64,000 bases of DNA from Gammaproteobacteria bacterium (GTDB taxonomy: Bacteria > Pseudomonadota > Gammaproteobacteria > Ga0077536): assembly GCA_020849475.1 (NCBI GenBank), contig JADLGE010000041.1, positions 1 to 64,000 on the forward strand. The letters run 5' to 3'. Positions 8,569 through 16,736 of the stretch are shown here, piece after piece; within the stretch, counting starts at the first letter, position 1; each line of letters opens with the position of its first letter. The notes beneath the pieces are model-generated. The model worked only from the letters and a program-made list of their open reading frames with translations. It did not search any database and was not told where the DNA came from. Both the position numbers and the translations under genes were made by a program.

Positions 8569-10138
8569 ACCGCTTCACCGGCACTCCAAGATTCTGCACC
8601 ACCATCACTTCGATGAGATGCGGGCCGCGCGTCTGCATGGCTTTGGCGAACGCGTTTTCGAATTCGGCGACGGTCTCGACCTTGCAGGCATCGACTTGCA
8701 TGCCCTGGGCGATGCTTACCCAGTCGATGACCGGGTTGCCGAGGTCGAGCATCGAGAGCGTCTTGGGATTGGGGTCACCGGCCTTGAGGCGCGTAAGTTC
8801 GACGTTGAGAATCGCGTAGCTGCTATTGTTGAGCAGCACCACGGTCACGTCGCTGCGCTCGCGCGCCATGCTCCACAGCGATTGCACGGTGTACATGGCG
8901 CTGCCGTCGGCCTGGAAGGCCACGACCTTTCTGTCGGGGCAGGCGATGGATGCGCCGAAGCTGACCGGCAGGCCCTGACCGATGGAACCACCGGTGACCG
9001 AGATCCAGTCATGCGCGGGCGCGCCCTCGGTGCGCAGGAACAGTTCCTGCGCGCAGGTGATGCCTTCGTCGGAAATGATGGCGTTTTCCGGCAGGCCGGC
9101 GCTGATCACATCAGCTATCGCGCCCGGACTCAGTTCAGTGCCGGTGAGGCTGGGAACGATGCGCGGCTGTCGCGGACACTCGGCAGCGGTGGTGACGCGC
9201 GTCGCAAGTTTGGCGAGCGCGGCGGGAATATCGTCGTGCACGCCTGCCAGCGTCATCATCGCGCAGTCGGGCGGCGCCAGCAGGCTGGGCACACCGGGGT
9301 AGGCGAAGAACGCCACCGGCTCCTGCGCGCCGACCAGGATTATCTGTTCGAAGTCCTTCAAGAATTCGATGGCCTGCTCGGCGAAATAAGGAATGCGCGC
9401 CAAGGGTGTGCGGCCGGCGCCGCGCTGTACGCGCACCGGAAAGGTCTCGCACAGCAGCGTCGCATTACAGCCGGCGGCGATGCGCCCGAGCATTTCGAGC
9501 GGTGCTTCGCGCATCGCGCGCCCACCGACAACGATAGCCGTGCGGCGACCGTTGGCTAGCGCCGCGGCAACCGCTTCGATGGCGCTGTCGGCGACCGTCG
9601 CCAAGCCCTCGGGGGCAAGGCGGTCGTAGGATTTTTGCGCCGGTTCCCAGGCGTGATTGGCGGGCACGATCAAGGTCGCGATGTGCCCCGCGCCGCCGCG
9701 CGCGGCCTGCACCGCCTCGGCGCCGGCCAGGGCCAGGTCTTCAGCGGACGCTGAGGTGCGCACCCATGCCGACTGCAGGCGCACATGTCCCGGCACGTCC
9801 GAGGTCAGGGGCGCGTTGTACTTGTGATGCCATACCGCATGGTCGCCGACGATATTCACCACCGCCGAATGGGCCTTGCTGGCGTTGTGCAGATTGGCCA
9901 TGCCATTGGCATAGCCGGGGGCGAGATGCAGCAGCGTGATGGCGGGATTGTCGGCCATGCGCGCGTAGCCGTCGGCAGCGCCCGTCACCACGCCTTCGAA
10001 CAGACACAGAATGGGCCGCACGGCGTCGGTCTTGCCGATGGCCGTGACGAGATGCATCTCGGACGTGCCCGGATTGGCAAAGCAGACTTCAATGCCAGCC
10101 TCGACCAGGGTATCGAGCAGGGTATGGGCGCCGTTCAT
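8567..10138 (-). CDS. Thiamine-diphosphate-dependent enzyme, acetolactate synthase/benzoylformate decarboxylase-like
   Basis: The protein (523 residues from ATG 10138, preceded by GAGGAG) has the three-domain ThDP fold. The Pyr domain has NPGTSEMHLVTAIGK and the activating glutamate Glu48 in CLFEGVVTGAADGYARM. A central domain contains AIVVGGRAMREAP. The PP domain carries the Mg/diphosphate motif ADGSAMYTVQSLWSMARE ending in VVLLNNSSYAI. Candidates are decarboxylation of a 2-oxo acid or a carboligation. Annotations for this subgroup (acetolactate synthase large-subunit homologue) are usually by similarity, and no small subunit gene is nearby, so a catabolic or orphan role is more likely than branched-chain synthesis. 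An upstream ATG at 10153 is less likely because it lacks a ribosome site. Confidence 0.83.
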   Translation of the reverse strand: MNGAHTLLDTLVEAGIEVCFANPGTSEMHLVTAIGKTDAVRPILCLFEGVVTGAADGYARMADNPAITLLHLAPGYANGMANLHNASKAHSAVVNIVGDHAVWHHKYNAPLTSDVPGHVRLQSAWVRTSASAEDLALAGAEAVQAARGGAGHIATLIVPANHAWEPAQKSYDRLAPEGLATVADSAIEAVAAALANGRRTAIVVGGRAMREAPLEMLGRIAAGCNATLLCETFPVRVQRGAGRTPLARIPYFAEQAIEFLKDFEQIILVGAQEPVAFFAYPGVPSLLAPPDCAMMTLAGVHDDIPAALAKLATRVTTAAECPRQPRIVPSLTGTELSPGAIADVISAGLPENAIISDEGITCAQELFLRTEGAPAHDWISVTGGSIGQGLPVSFGASIACPDRKVVAFQADGSAMYTVQSLWSMARERSDVTVVLLNNSSYAILNVELTRLKAGDPNPKTLSMLDLGNPVIDWVSIAQGMQVDACKVETVAEFENAFAKAMQTRGPHLIEVMVVQNLGVPVKR

Positions 10139-10320
10139 GAATGCTCCTCGCATGCGGTCTGCGACCGCCCACCAGCGGCCGGTCTTGATCAGAGCCGCAT
10201 GTTACGTTGCGCTGATCGCGGCGCGCAATACATGATGACGCTGGCCAACGCTGGCCAACGCTGCCCTGCATGCCTGGCCCTGTCATCCACCATGTCGCGT
10301 GCCGCGACCGGGAGTTCGCC

Positions 10321-10827
10321 ATGAAGCAACATCTGCAATTATTAGCCGGCTATCACGTGTGGGCCTTCGAGACCCTGTTCGAGGCGCTGCTGCCGCTGGA
10401 CGATGATCGCTACCGCGCCGATTGCGGCCTGTTCTTCCGCAGCATTCACGGCACGCTCAATCATCTGCTGGTGGCCGACAGCGTGTGGTTCGGCCGCGTC
10501 ATCGGCCAGCCATTCACGGTCAGCGGCCTCGATGCGGAACTCGAAAGCGAACGCGAAACCCTGGAGCAGCGCTTGTGCGCACACAGCGCCCATTGGCAGC
10601 ACTGGTTGAAGGACAGAAGCGCCGCCGAGATTGCCGCGCCGCTCGCCTACAGCAACATGTCCGGCACGCGCTTCAAGCAGGAGACCGCCACCCTGCTGCT
10701 GCATGTCGTCAATCATGCCAGCCATCACCGCGGCCAGATCTCGGCCGCCATCACCGGCTTCGGTCTCGACGCGCCGGAGATGGATTTGATCTGGTATCTG
10801 CGGCGCGTGGAAACGCCGCTCGGTTGA
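10321..10827 (+). CDS. DinB-family (putative metal-dependent thiol transferase) protein
   Basis: The 168-residue four-helix-bundle protein matches the DinB/YfiT-like superfamily. The metal-binding histidines are visible in IHGTLNHLLVAD and in HVVNHASHHRGQISAAI, the usual HxxxHRGQ element. The reading frame is open from 10270, but the ATG at 10321 (MKQHLQLLAGYHVWAFETLF) starts where the family starts. Family members transfer thiols or act in stress responses; the specific reaction is unknown. It is convergent with the 121-residue exported protein gene, five bases away. Confidence 0.82.
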   Translation: MKQHLQLLAGYHVWAFETLFEALLPLDDDRYRADCGLFFRSIHGTLNHLLVADSVWFGRVIGQPFTVSGLDAELESERETLEQRLCAHSAHWQHWLKDRSAAEIAAPLAYSNMSGTRFKQETATLLLHVVNHASHHRGQISAAITGFGLDAPEMDLIWYLRRVETPLG

Positions 10828-10832
10828 ACGCC

Positions 10833-11198
10833 CTACTCGGCGGGCACCGTCGCCAGCAGCGCCGCGCACTCGGCACCGTGTTGCTGTTCGACGGTGTGGA
10901 AATTCTTCCAGTCCGAGTTCATGAGCTTGGTCATGGCGCCGGCCGCCTGCGCCATGAGCTCGTCCAGCGATTTGCGCCCGACCAGCTTGATGCCTTCATT
11001 GAAAGCACGCTCACCGGCGCCGTAAACCTCTTCGTATTCCTTCATCGGCTTGACGTTCACGGCGTTGAAATAAAACGCCGCACAGGTCGCGAACTTGGCG
11101 GCCTTGTCCTGCGCGGTTTGCGGCGCCTCGGCGGGCGCCTGCGTGGCGAACATCAACAGCACGAGCGCGCCCACGGCGCGCGAATGGACCAGCGTCAT
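10833..11198 (-). CDS. Exported protein of 121 residues, unknown function
   Basis: A signal peptide is clear: MTLVHSRAVGALVLLMFATQAPAEA-type hydrophobic start with cleavage near APA. The mature part is helical and has two cysteines (ATCAAFYFNA and HGAECAALLA), which could pair in the periplasm. No family is recognised with certainty. It follows the RraA-like gene by 12 bases with a GAAGG ribosome site, so it is the third gene of an operon with the HpcH/HpaI and RraA-like genes, although an exported helical protein has no obvious part in their chemistry. Confidence 0.65.
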   Translation of the reverse strand: MTLVHSRAVGALVLLMFATQAPAEAPQTAQDKAAKFATCAAFYFNAVNVKPMKEYEEVYGAGERAFNEGIKLVGRKSLDELMAQAAGAMTKLMNSDWKNFHTVEQQHGAECAALLATVPAE

Positions 11199-11210
11199 GA
11201 ATCTACCTTC

Positions 11211-11873
11211 TCAATCTTCAAGCTTGAAAGCGAGCTTGCTGGGCTCGCCACGTTGCAAGGCGTCGACGTGCTCGGCCAGCGTGATCATGGAAATCAGGCC
11301 GCGGCCGGCCTCGATGTTGGCACGCACCACGGTTTCACGCGCTTCTATGGCGCGCGCGGCCGGCACCAGGGCGCGCAGCTCGGCGGCGGTGGCGACGATG
11401 AGACCGTCGTCATCACCGAGCACGATGTCGCCCGGATTGACCGCCACACCCCCACACACCACCGGCACCTGCAAAGCGCCAAGCTCGCGGATGGTGCCCG
11501 ACATCGGACACAGGCCGCGCGCGTAGACCGGCAGGGCGAGTTTGCGCAAGGTCGTGACATCGCGCACCGGGCCATCGACGATGATGCCGGCCAGGCCACG
11601 GCGCGCCGCCTCCATCGAAAACAGTTCACCGACCACGGCGCGACTGCTGCCCTGGGTGTCGACCACCAACACTTCACCCGGCTGGGCGGCGTCGAGCGCG
11701 CGAATCACGGCCAGGAAATCTTCATGGCAACGCACGGTGCGCGCCACGCCCACCAGCTTGACGCCGGTATTGATGGCGCGCAGGCCGACATCCATGACGC
11801 GCAGCGATTTATCGGCATCGGCCAGCGACGCACAGTCGAGTTCCAGCAAGGCCTGTTTGAGTTCGGCGTCCAT
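11211..11873 (-). CDS. RraA-family protein (putative 4-hydroxy-4-methyl-2-oxoglutarate aldolase/oxaloacetate decarboxylase)
   Basis: The 220-residue protein starts MDAELKQALLELDCASLADA, the usual beginning of RraA-like proteins. Characteristic elements follow: GEVLVVDTQGSSRAVVGELF, then the central GLAGIIVDGPVRDVTTLRKLALPVYARG, where the Arg-Asp pair binds metal and substrate in the aldolases, and VNPGDIVLGDDDGLIVA. The family includes retro-aldolases of aromatic meta-cleavage pathways and RNase E inhibitors. Its ATG overlaps the TGA of the upstream HpcH/HpaI gene (ATGA at 11870s), so translation is coupled. A catabolic aldolase or decarboxylase role is therefore preferred over RNase inhibition. 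Confidence 0.85.
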   Translation of the reverse strand: MDAELKQALLELDCASLADADKSLRVMDVGLRAINTGVKLVGVARTVRCHEDFLAVIRALDAAQPGEVLVVDTQGSSRAVVGELFSMEAARRGLAGIIVDGPVRDVTTLRKLALPVYARGLCPMSGTIRELGALQVPVVCGGVAVNPGDIVLGDDDGLIVATAAELRALVPAARAIEARETVVRANIEAGRGLISMITLAEHVDALQRGEPSKLAFKLED

Positions 11874-12631
11874 CACGGCTTGGCTCCGCGCAAGGTTTCG
11901 AGCAGGTGCCGCGCGCCGGCGGCGAAGATGGCGATGTCGGCACTGGCCGACAACAACGAGAAGCCGTCGCGCATATGGGACACCAGGAAATCCGGCGTCG
12001 CGCCGTGGATGCCCACCGGCATGCCGTGGGCACGGCACACGTCGCGAATGTGCTTGATGGCGTCGAGCACTTCGCGGTCGTGCACGCGGCCAATCTTGTT
12101 GAAGCTCGCCGACAGATCGTAAGGGCCGATGAAGACCGCATCGACGCCCTCGACCTTGCAGATCTCTTCGATGTTTTCCACCGCATCGACGTGCTCGGCG
12201 AGCACGATGACCGAAGTCGCGTCATTGGCGCGCGCCACGTAGTCCTCGGCGTTCAGGCCGTACATGCTGGCGCGCGACAGGCCGAAACCGCGACTGCCCA
12301 TCGGCGCGAACTTGGCGTAAGAGACAATCAGGCGCGCGTAGGCAGCGGAATTGACCTGCGGCACGATGATGCCGGCGGCGCCGGCGTCGAGCGCGCGCTT
12401 GATCGAAATTTCGTCGCCACGCGACAGGCGCACCACGCAGGGCGTGTCGCCCGCGGTCTGCACGATGCGCTGCACCGCCGGCGGCGCGAGCGGCGCGTGT
12501 TCGGTTTCGATGAACAGCCAGTCGTAGCCGATATGACACAGGGCTTCGACCACCTCCGGCGCTTCGAGCGTGACGATGGTGCCGAGCAGCACCTCGCCGG
12601 CGCGCAGACGTTGACGGAATTTGAAATTCAT
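11873..12631 (-). CDS. HpcH/HpaI aldolase-family enzyme
   Basis: The 252-residue class II (metal-dependent) pyruvate aldolase has the family hallmarks IGYDWLFIETEHAPL (catalytic Glu/His region), VRLSRGDEISIKRALDAGAAGIIVPQVNSA (with the substrate Arg and the metal-site loop) and VDAVFIGPYDLSASFNKIG. Enzymes of this family cleave 2-keto-3-deoxy sugar acids or 4-hydroxy-2-oxo acids to pyruvate or oxaloacetate and an aldehyde. It heads a three-gene operon with the RraA-like gene, which often decarboxylates or cleaves the companion oxo acid. The exact substrate cannot be fixed from sequence. Confidence 0.9.
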   Translation of the reverse strand: MNFKFRQRLRAGEVLLGTIVTLEAPEVVEALCHIGYDWLFIETEHAPLAPPAVQRIVQTAGDTPCVVRLSRGDEISIKRALDAGAAGIIVPQVNSAAYARLIVSYAKFAPMGSRGFGLSRASMYGLNAEDYVARANDATSVIVLAEHVDAVENIEEICKVEGVDAVFIGPYDLSASFNKIGRVHDREVLDAIKHIRDVCRAHGMPVGIHGATPDFLVSHMRDGFSLLSASADIAIFAAGARHLLETLRGAKP

Positions 12632-12692
12632 TTAGCTCGCGCTCCGCGAAGTGAATGAGGTGATGGCGCCACCTTGGCCCGGGCGACCGCAA

Positions 12693-13505
12693 TCACCCCT
12701 TGATTTTGAATGTCTCCTGCCAGCGCATGCCCTTGGAATCCTCGACCTCGGCGCGAATTTCACTGGCGCCCGCCGGGCGGAAGAAAAACCGGAAACTCGG
12801 ATCTTCACTGACGGAAAAGCCGGTCTCGGCGGTCATCAGCAATTTGTCGCCTTCATAGAGCTTGATGGTTTTCACGTAGTGCTCGGGGCGAATCAGCTGG
12901 GTCTTCTGATCCTTCTGCATGCCGGTGACGTTGGGATGGCTCAGGAGGAACTGGCCAATCATGAGGTCGGCGTGGGCATCGTCGCTGACTGCGCGGAATT
13001 TCATTTCGCCGATGTGTTCCATGGCTTTTTCAAAGTCGCTGGCGGCCGGCGCCGAACAGCCGCCCTGGGCTTTCACGAAGTTGGTGACGAGGTGATGTTC
13101 GCCGGTGTTGAGCACCGCCACCGCGCGAATATTGGTGTACTGGTCGACGCGCACGCGCAGCGCGAGGTCGGCGCGCCCCGAGGCCGGCGTCAGGTGAAAT
13201 ATCCCGGCCAGCGGCTGCGGATTGTTTTCCACGAAGACATAGATGTCCTTGATGTAGCGCGCCTCGGTCTGCGGGATGCCGGCGCTGATCGAGACCGGCG
13301 TGAAGGCCGCGTCCTCGGAGCGATATGGGGTTTTCATGTCGATGATGGCGCGCCCTTCGGTGAGCGGCGTATCGCCGAAATAATGGGGCTTGAGCAGGGT
13401 CGCCCAGACATCGACGTCTGACTGCGCGTCACCCTCGGCGGCGAGGCCGCGTAGCGGAGACACCAGCAGGGAAATCAACAGCAGTAACGGGACCAGACGC
13501 ACCAT
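12693..13505 (-). CDS. Fused SoxYZ-like sulfur-carrier protein, exported
   Basis: From ATG 13505 (GGAG eight bases upstream) the protein has 270 residues and a signal peptide (LVPLLLLISLLVSPLRGLAA). Residues about 30-150 form a SoxY-like domain ending in FVKAQGGCSAPAA, where Cys150 matches the swinging-arm cysteine that carries sulfur in SoxY. Residues about 165-270 form a SoxZ-like domain with FLLSHPNVTGMQKDQKTQLI and SVSEDPSFRFFFRPA. This is the fused carrier type known beside quinoprotein dehydrogenases. Neither sox genes nor a quinoprotein dehydrogenase is in the window. The gene lies 81 bases after thiL on the same strand. Confidence 0.87.
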   Translation of the reverse strand: MVRLVPLLLLISLLVSPLRGLAAEGDAQSDVDVWATLLKPHYFGDTPLTEGRAIIDMKTPYRSEDAAFTPVSISAGIPQTEARYIKDIYVFVENNPQPLAGIFHLTPASGRADLALRVRVDQYTNIRAVAVLNTGEHHLVTNFVKAQGGCSAPAASDFEKAMEHIGEMKFRAVSDDAHADLMIGQFLLSHPNVTGMQKDQKTQLIRPEHYVKTIKLYEGDKLLMTAETGFSVSEDPSFRFFFRPAGASEIRAEVEDSKGMRWQETFKIKG

Positions 13506-13586
13506 GACACGCTCTCCGTCGCCCCGGTGGGACAATCCCACCACTGTCCGAATCATAGCCCAGGAGCGCGGCCCGCCGCTTGAGGC

Positions 13587-14540
13587 TCACACGAAATGTC
13601 GATAGCCCAGGGTTGCCGGTGTGACATCGCGCCCCTGCCCGTCCACGCAGCGCACGCCGCTGCCCGCGCGCACCACGCCTATCTCGGTCAGCGGCACGGC
13701 GAGTTGTCGCGCCAGCGCGTGGGCGGCGCCGAGCGCGGCCGGAGGGATGCACAGCGCCAGCTCGTAGTCGTCGCCGCCGCTCTGCGCATAGTCGCGCGCA
13801 CGCGCCGCGCCGACGGACGCCAGCAAGGCCGACGACAGCGGCAAGCGCGATACATCGATTTCGGCGGCGCAGCCACTGTGTCGCATGATGTGGCCCACAT
13901 CGGCCAACAGGCCGTCGGACACATCGATGGCGGCGCTCGCCACACCGCGCAGACCCTGGCCCAGCGCCAGGCGCGGCGTCGGCCACAGGAAGCTCGCGAG
14001 CAATGGGTCTTGGCTGCGTGCAAGAGGCTCGGCCAGGGCCAGCTCCAGCCCTGCGCGCGCATCACCGAGCGTGCCGGACACCGCGATCACGTCGCCCACT
14101 TGCGCACCGCGCCGGCTGAGCGCCGCACCGTTGACGCTGCCCAACACCTGCAGGGTCAAGGTCAAAGGGCCGCGCGTGGTATCGCCGCCGATGAGACTGA
14201 CCCTGGCCGTGCCCAAGGCCTTGCCGAGACCGTCGGCAAATGCCGCCAGCCAGGCTTCATCGAGCACCGGCAGAGTCAGCGCCAGGGTCGCATAGCGCGG
14301 ACGCGCGCCCATCGCCGCGAGATCGCTGAGATTGACCGCCGCCAGGCGATGGGCGACCGCGTCGGCGCGCAGACCGTGAGGAAAATGTACGCCGTCGACC
14401 AGGGTGTCGACCGCCGCCACCACATGCTCACCGGCCGGCCACGCCAGCACCGCGGCATCGTCGCCGATGCCGATGAGGACGTCCGGAGAAGGGATTTCGA
14501 GCGGAGCGAAGTAGCGCGCGATGAGGCTGAACTCATCCAT
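13587..14540 (-). CDS. thiL: Thiamine-monophosphate kinase
   Basis: ThiL phosphorylates thiamine monophosphate to the active diphosphate with ATP. The 317-residue product has the PurM-like ATPase fold: MDEFSLIARYF at the start, IGDDAAVLAW (metal-binding Asp pair), VDTLVDGVHFP, VNLSDLAAMGARPRYATLAL and VSLIGGDTTRGPLTLTL, with the C-terminal AIDVSDGLLADVGHIMRHSG. It is the last conserved gene of the glyA-nrdR-rib-nusB cluster. The usual next gene, pgpA, is absent here and the SoxYZ-like gene takes its place. Confidence 0.96.
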   Translation of the reverse strand: MDEFSLIARYFAPLEIPSPDVLIGIGDDAAVLAWPAGEHVVAAVDTLVDGVHFPHGLRADAVAHRLAAVNLSDLAAMGARPRYATLALTLPVLDEAWLAAFADGLGKALGTARVSLIGGDTTRGPLTLTLQVLGSVNGAALSRRGAQVGDVIAVSGTLGDARAGLELALAEPLARSQDPLLASFLWPTPRLALGQGLRGVASAAIDVSDGLLADVGHIMRHSGCAAEIDVSRLPLSSALLASVGAARARDYAQSGGDDYELALCIPPAALGAAHALARQLAVPLTEIGVVRAGSGVRCVDGQGRDVTPATLGYRHFV

Positions 14541-14560
14541 GACGACGCCCCGTCAGCGGC

Positions 14561-15016
14561 TCACGGCGGTTGCGTAGCCCGCACTTCCACACTGCGGGCG
14601 GTGTGCGCGAGACGGTCGAGCACACCGTTGACATAGCGATGACCTTCGACCGTGCCGAACATCTTGCACAGTTCGACGCCTTCGTTGATCACCACGCGAT
14701 AGGGGATCTCGAGGCAGTAGCGCATCTCATAGGCGCCGAGCAGCAGCACGCTGCGCGCGACCGGGTCGAGTTGCAGCCATTCGCGATCGAGGAATGGCGT
14801 CAGATCGGTTTTCAAAGTTTCGAAATGACGCGGCACTTCACTGACCAGGCTCGTGAAGTACTCCATGTCGACGCTCACCAGTTCGCGATCAGACACGAAT
14901 TCCTTGACGATGTCGCGCGGCTCCTGGCCGGCCATCTGCCACTGGTAGAGCGCCTGCACGGCACAGCGCCGCGCACGCACTCGACCATGATTGGAACCGC
15001 CGCTGGCTTTGCTCAC
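14561..15016 (-). CDS. nusB: Transcription antitermination factor NusB
   Basis: The 151-residue all-helical protein binds boxA RNA with NusE (ribosomal S10) in rRNA antitermination. Family features are [15 protein letters not shown] near the N-terminus and [35 protein letters not shown] towards the end. It starts with GTG at 15016, which overlaps the TGA stop of ribH (GTGA), so its translation is coupled to ribH. About 20 bases separate it from thiL. Confidence 0.96.
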   Translation of the reverse strand: MSKASGGSNHGRVRARRCAVQALYQWQMAGQEPRDIVKEFVSDRELVSVDMEYFTSLVSEVPRHFETLKTDLTPFLDREWLQLDPVARSVLLLGAYEMRYCLEIPYRVVINEGVELCKMFGTVEGHRYVNGVLDRLAHTARSVEVRATQPP

Positions 15017-15486
15017 AGCTGGCGCATCAACGAGATCATTTCGATGGCGGTGACGGCAGACTCCGCGCCCTTGTTACCGGCCTTGGTGCCGGCGCGCTCG
15101 ATGGCCTGCTCGATATTGTCGACCGTCAACACGCCGAAGATCACCGGCACGCCGGTGTCGGTGGCGACCGCGCCCAAGCCGCGCGAACAGGCGCCGGCGA
15201 CATGATCGAAATGCGCGGTCGCGCCGCGGATCACAGCGCCAAGCGCGATCACCGCGTCGTACTTGCCCGACTTGGCGAGCCTGGCCGCCACCACCGGGAT
15301 CTCGAACGCACCCGGCGTGCGGGTGACGGTCACGTCGGCCGGTGCGACGCCATGGCGACGCAGCGTATCGAGACAGCCTGCTTCCAGGGCTTCGACGATG
15401 AAGCCGTTGAAACGCGCGCTGATGATGGCCACGCGCATCTTGCCTTCCGCCACCAGGCGTCCTTCGATGACCGTCACGTCCTGCAT
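15013..15486 (-). CDS. ribH: 6,7-dimethyl-8-ribityllumazine synthase
   Basis: RibH condenses the ribityl-aminopyrimidine with dihydroxybutanone phosphate, the next-to-last step of riboflavin synthesis. The 157-residue subunit shows [19 protein letters not shown], then [21 protein letters not shown], then [18 protein letters not shown] with the catalytic His of the family, and a late [18 protein letters not shown]. It lies between ribBX and nusB in the riboflavin operon. Confidence 0.97.
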   Translation of the reverse strand: MQDVTVIEGRLVAEGKMRVAIISARFNGFIVEALEAGCLDTLRRHGVAPADVTVTRTPGAFEIPVVAARLAKSGKYDAVIALGAVIRGATAHFDHVAGACSRGLGAVATDTGVPVIFGVLTVDNIEQAIERAGTKAGNKGAESAVTAIEMISLMRQL

Positions 15487-15529
15487 CGTTCTTTACCTTC
15501 TACTTGAGTTGAGCGCCGCGCGGGCCGGC

Positions 15530-16636
15530 TTATTTGACGTATTCGACGACTTCGAGACCGAAGCCCGAGATCGCATGATATTTGCGGCGATTGCTCATGA
15601 CGCGCATCTTGCGCACGCCAGCGTCCGCCAGGATCTGTGCGCCGAGACCGATCTGTCGCCAGTCCATGGCGGGGTTTTCACGCCGCGGCACCGCGCCGTC
15701 ATCGGACTCGTTATACAAACGCACCTGGTGCACCAGTTCACGATTGGTGACCTGGTTGTTGAGCACCACGATCACACCCTCGCCCGCCGCCGCCACGCGC
15801 TGCATGGCATCGCGCAACGGCCAGCCTGCGTCTTTGCGCAGGCTCGCGGTCAGATCCTCGAACGGGTTGTAGATGTGCACGCGCACCAGCGTCGGTCGCT
15901 CGGCATCGATATCGCCCTTGACCATCGCCATGTGCAGATCGCCATGGATCGCATCCTCGTAGGCGAGCAGACGGAAATCGCCGAATTCGGTCGGGATAAT
16001 CGAATCGGCGACGCGCTCGACGGTCTTCTCATTGGCGATGCGGAAATGGATCAGATCGGCAATCGTGCCAATCTTGAGATTGTGTTCTTCGGCGATGCGT
16101 TCGAGATCCGGGCGCCGCGCCATGGTGCCGTCGTCGTTCAGGATCTCGACGATCACGGCGGCCGGTTCGAGGCCCGCCAGACGCGAGAAGTCGCAGCCCG
16201 CTTCAGTGTGGCCAGCGCGCGTCAACACGCCACCCGACTGCGCCATCAACGGAAAGATGTGGCCGGGCTGGGTCAGATCGGAAGGCTGCGCGTCCTTCTT
16301 CACCGCCGCCTGCACGGTGCGCGCGCGATCGGCGGCCGAGATGCCGGTGGTGACGCCTTCGGCGGCTTCGATGGACAGCGTGAAATTGGTGCGATGGGTG
16401 TAGCGGGTGTCCTGCACCATCAGCGGCAGGTTCAGGCGACGGCAGCGGTCTTCGGTCAGGGTCAGGCAGATCAGGCCACGACCGAACTTGGTCATGAAGT
16501 TGATCGTCTCCGGCGTGCAATGCTCGGCGGCAATGATGAAGTCGCCTTCGTTTTCGCGATCTTCATCGTCCATGATGATGATCATGCGACCAGCGCGTAG
16601 CTCGTCGATCAGTTCCTGTGTGCTGCTGAGTGCCAT
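15530..16636 (-). CDS. ribBX: RibBX-type protein: DHBP synthase with degenerate GTP cyclohydrolase II domain
   Basis: Residues about 1-200 are 3,4-dihydroxy-2-butanone 4-phosphate synthase (RibB), with all the hallmarks: DDEDRENEGDFI (Mg site), RAGHTEAGCDF and the Glu-bearing PAAVIVEILNDDG. Residues about 205-368 align with GTP cyclohydrolase II (RibA), but where active RibA has a Cys-containing zinc motif after VH (SECLTGDVFGS...CDCG), this protein has VRVHIYNPFEDLTASLRKDAG with no cysteine. The RibA domain is therefore expected to be inactive. Such RibBX hybrids are known in gammaproteobacteria that carry a separate ribA. The protein makes the four-carbon unit for RibH, the next gene. Confidence 0.93.
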   Translation of the reverse strand: MALSSTQELIDELRAGRMIIIMDDEDRENEGDFIIAAEHCTPETINFMTKFGRGLICLTLTEDRCRRLNLPLMVQDTRYTHRTNFTLSIEAAEGVTTGISAADRARTVQAAVKKDAQPSDLTQPGHIFPLMAQSGGVLTRAGHTEAGCDFSRLAGLEPAAVIVEILNDDGTMARRPDLERIAEEHNLKIGTIADLIHFRIANEKTVERVADSIIPTEFGDFRLLAYEDAIHGDLHMAMVKGDIDAERPTLVRVHIYNPFEDLTASLRKDAGWPLRDAMQRVAAAGEGVIVVLNNQVTNRELVHQVRLYNESDDGAVPRRENPAMDWRQIGLGAQILADAGVRKMRVMSNRRKYHAISGFGLEVVEYVK

Positions 16637-16675
16637 GGTAAGTCGCCGGAGTCGATGCTCGTGAATGGGCTGCCG

Positions 16676-16681
16676 ATTATA
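16676..16681 (-). promoter_or_regulatory. Possible -10 box before ribBX
   Basis: A perfect TATAAT lies on the minus strand, 40 bases before the ribBX start, in the 100-base gap after ribE. A G+C hairpin (GCCCGCC/GGCGGGC, about 16691-16707) immediately upstream could end ribE transcripts. No good -35 box is seen, so an internal operon promoter is only possible. Confidence 0.35.
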
Positions 16682-16736
16682 AACATTTCAGCCCGCCGGG
16701 GGCGGGCCGTGGACGCGCTGGACGCGCCCTGGCGAA

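Noticed and set aside
10241-10260. Tandem repeat CTGGCCAACG twice
   Set aside because: Only two ten-base units in a gap; too short to count as a functional repeat.
16637-16736. FMN riboswitch before ribBX
   Set aside because: The gap is 100 bases and shows only one hairpin; none of the conserved RFN element sequences could be found.
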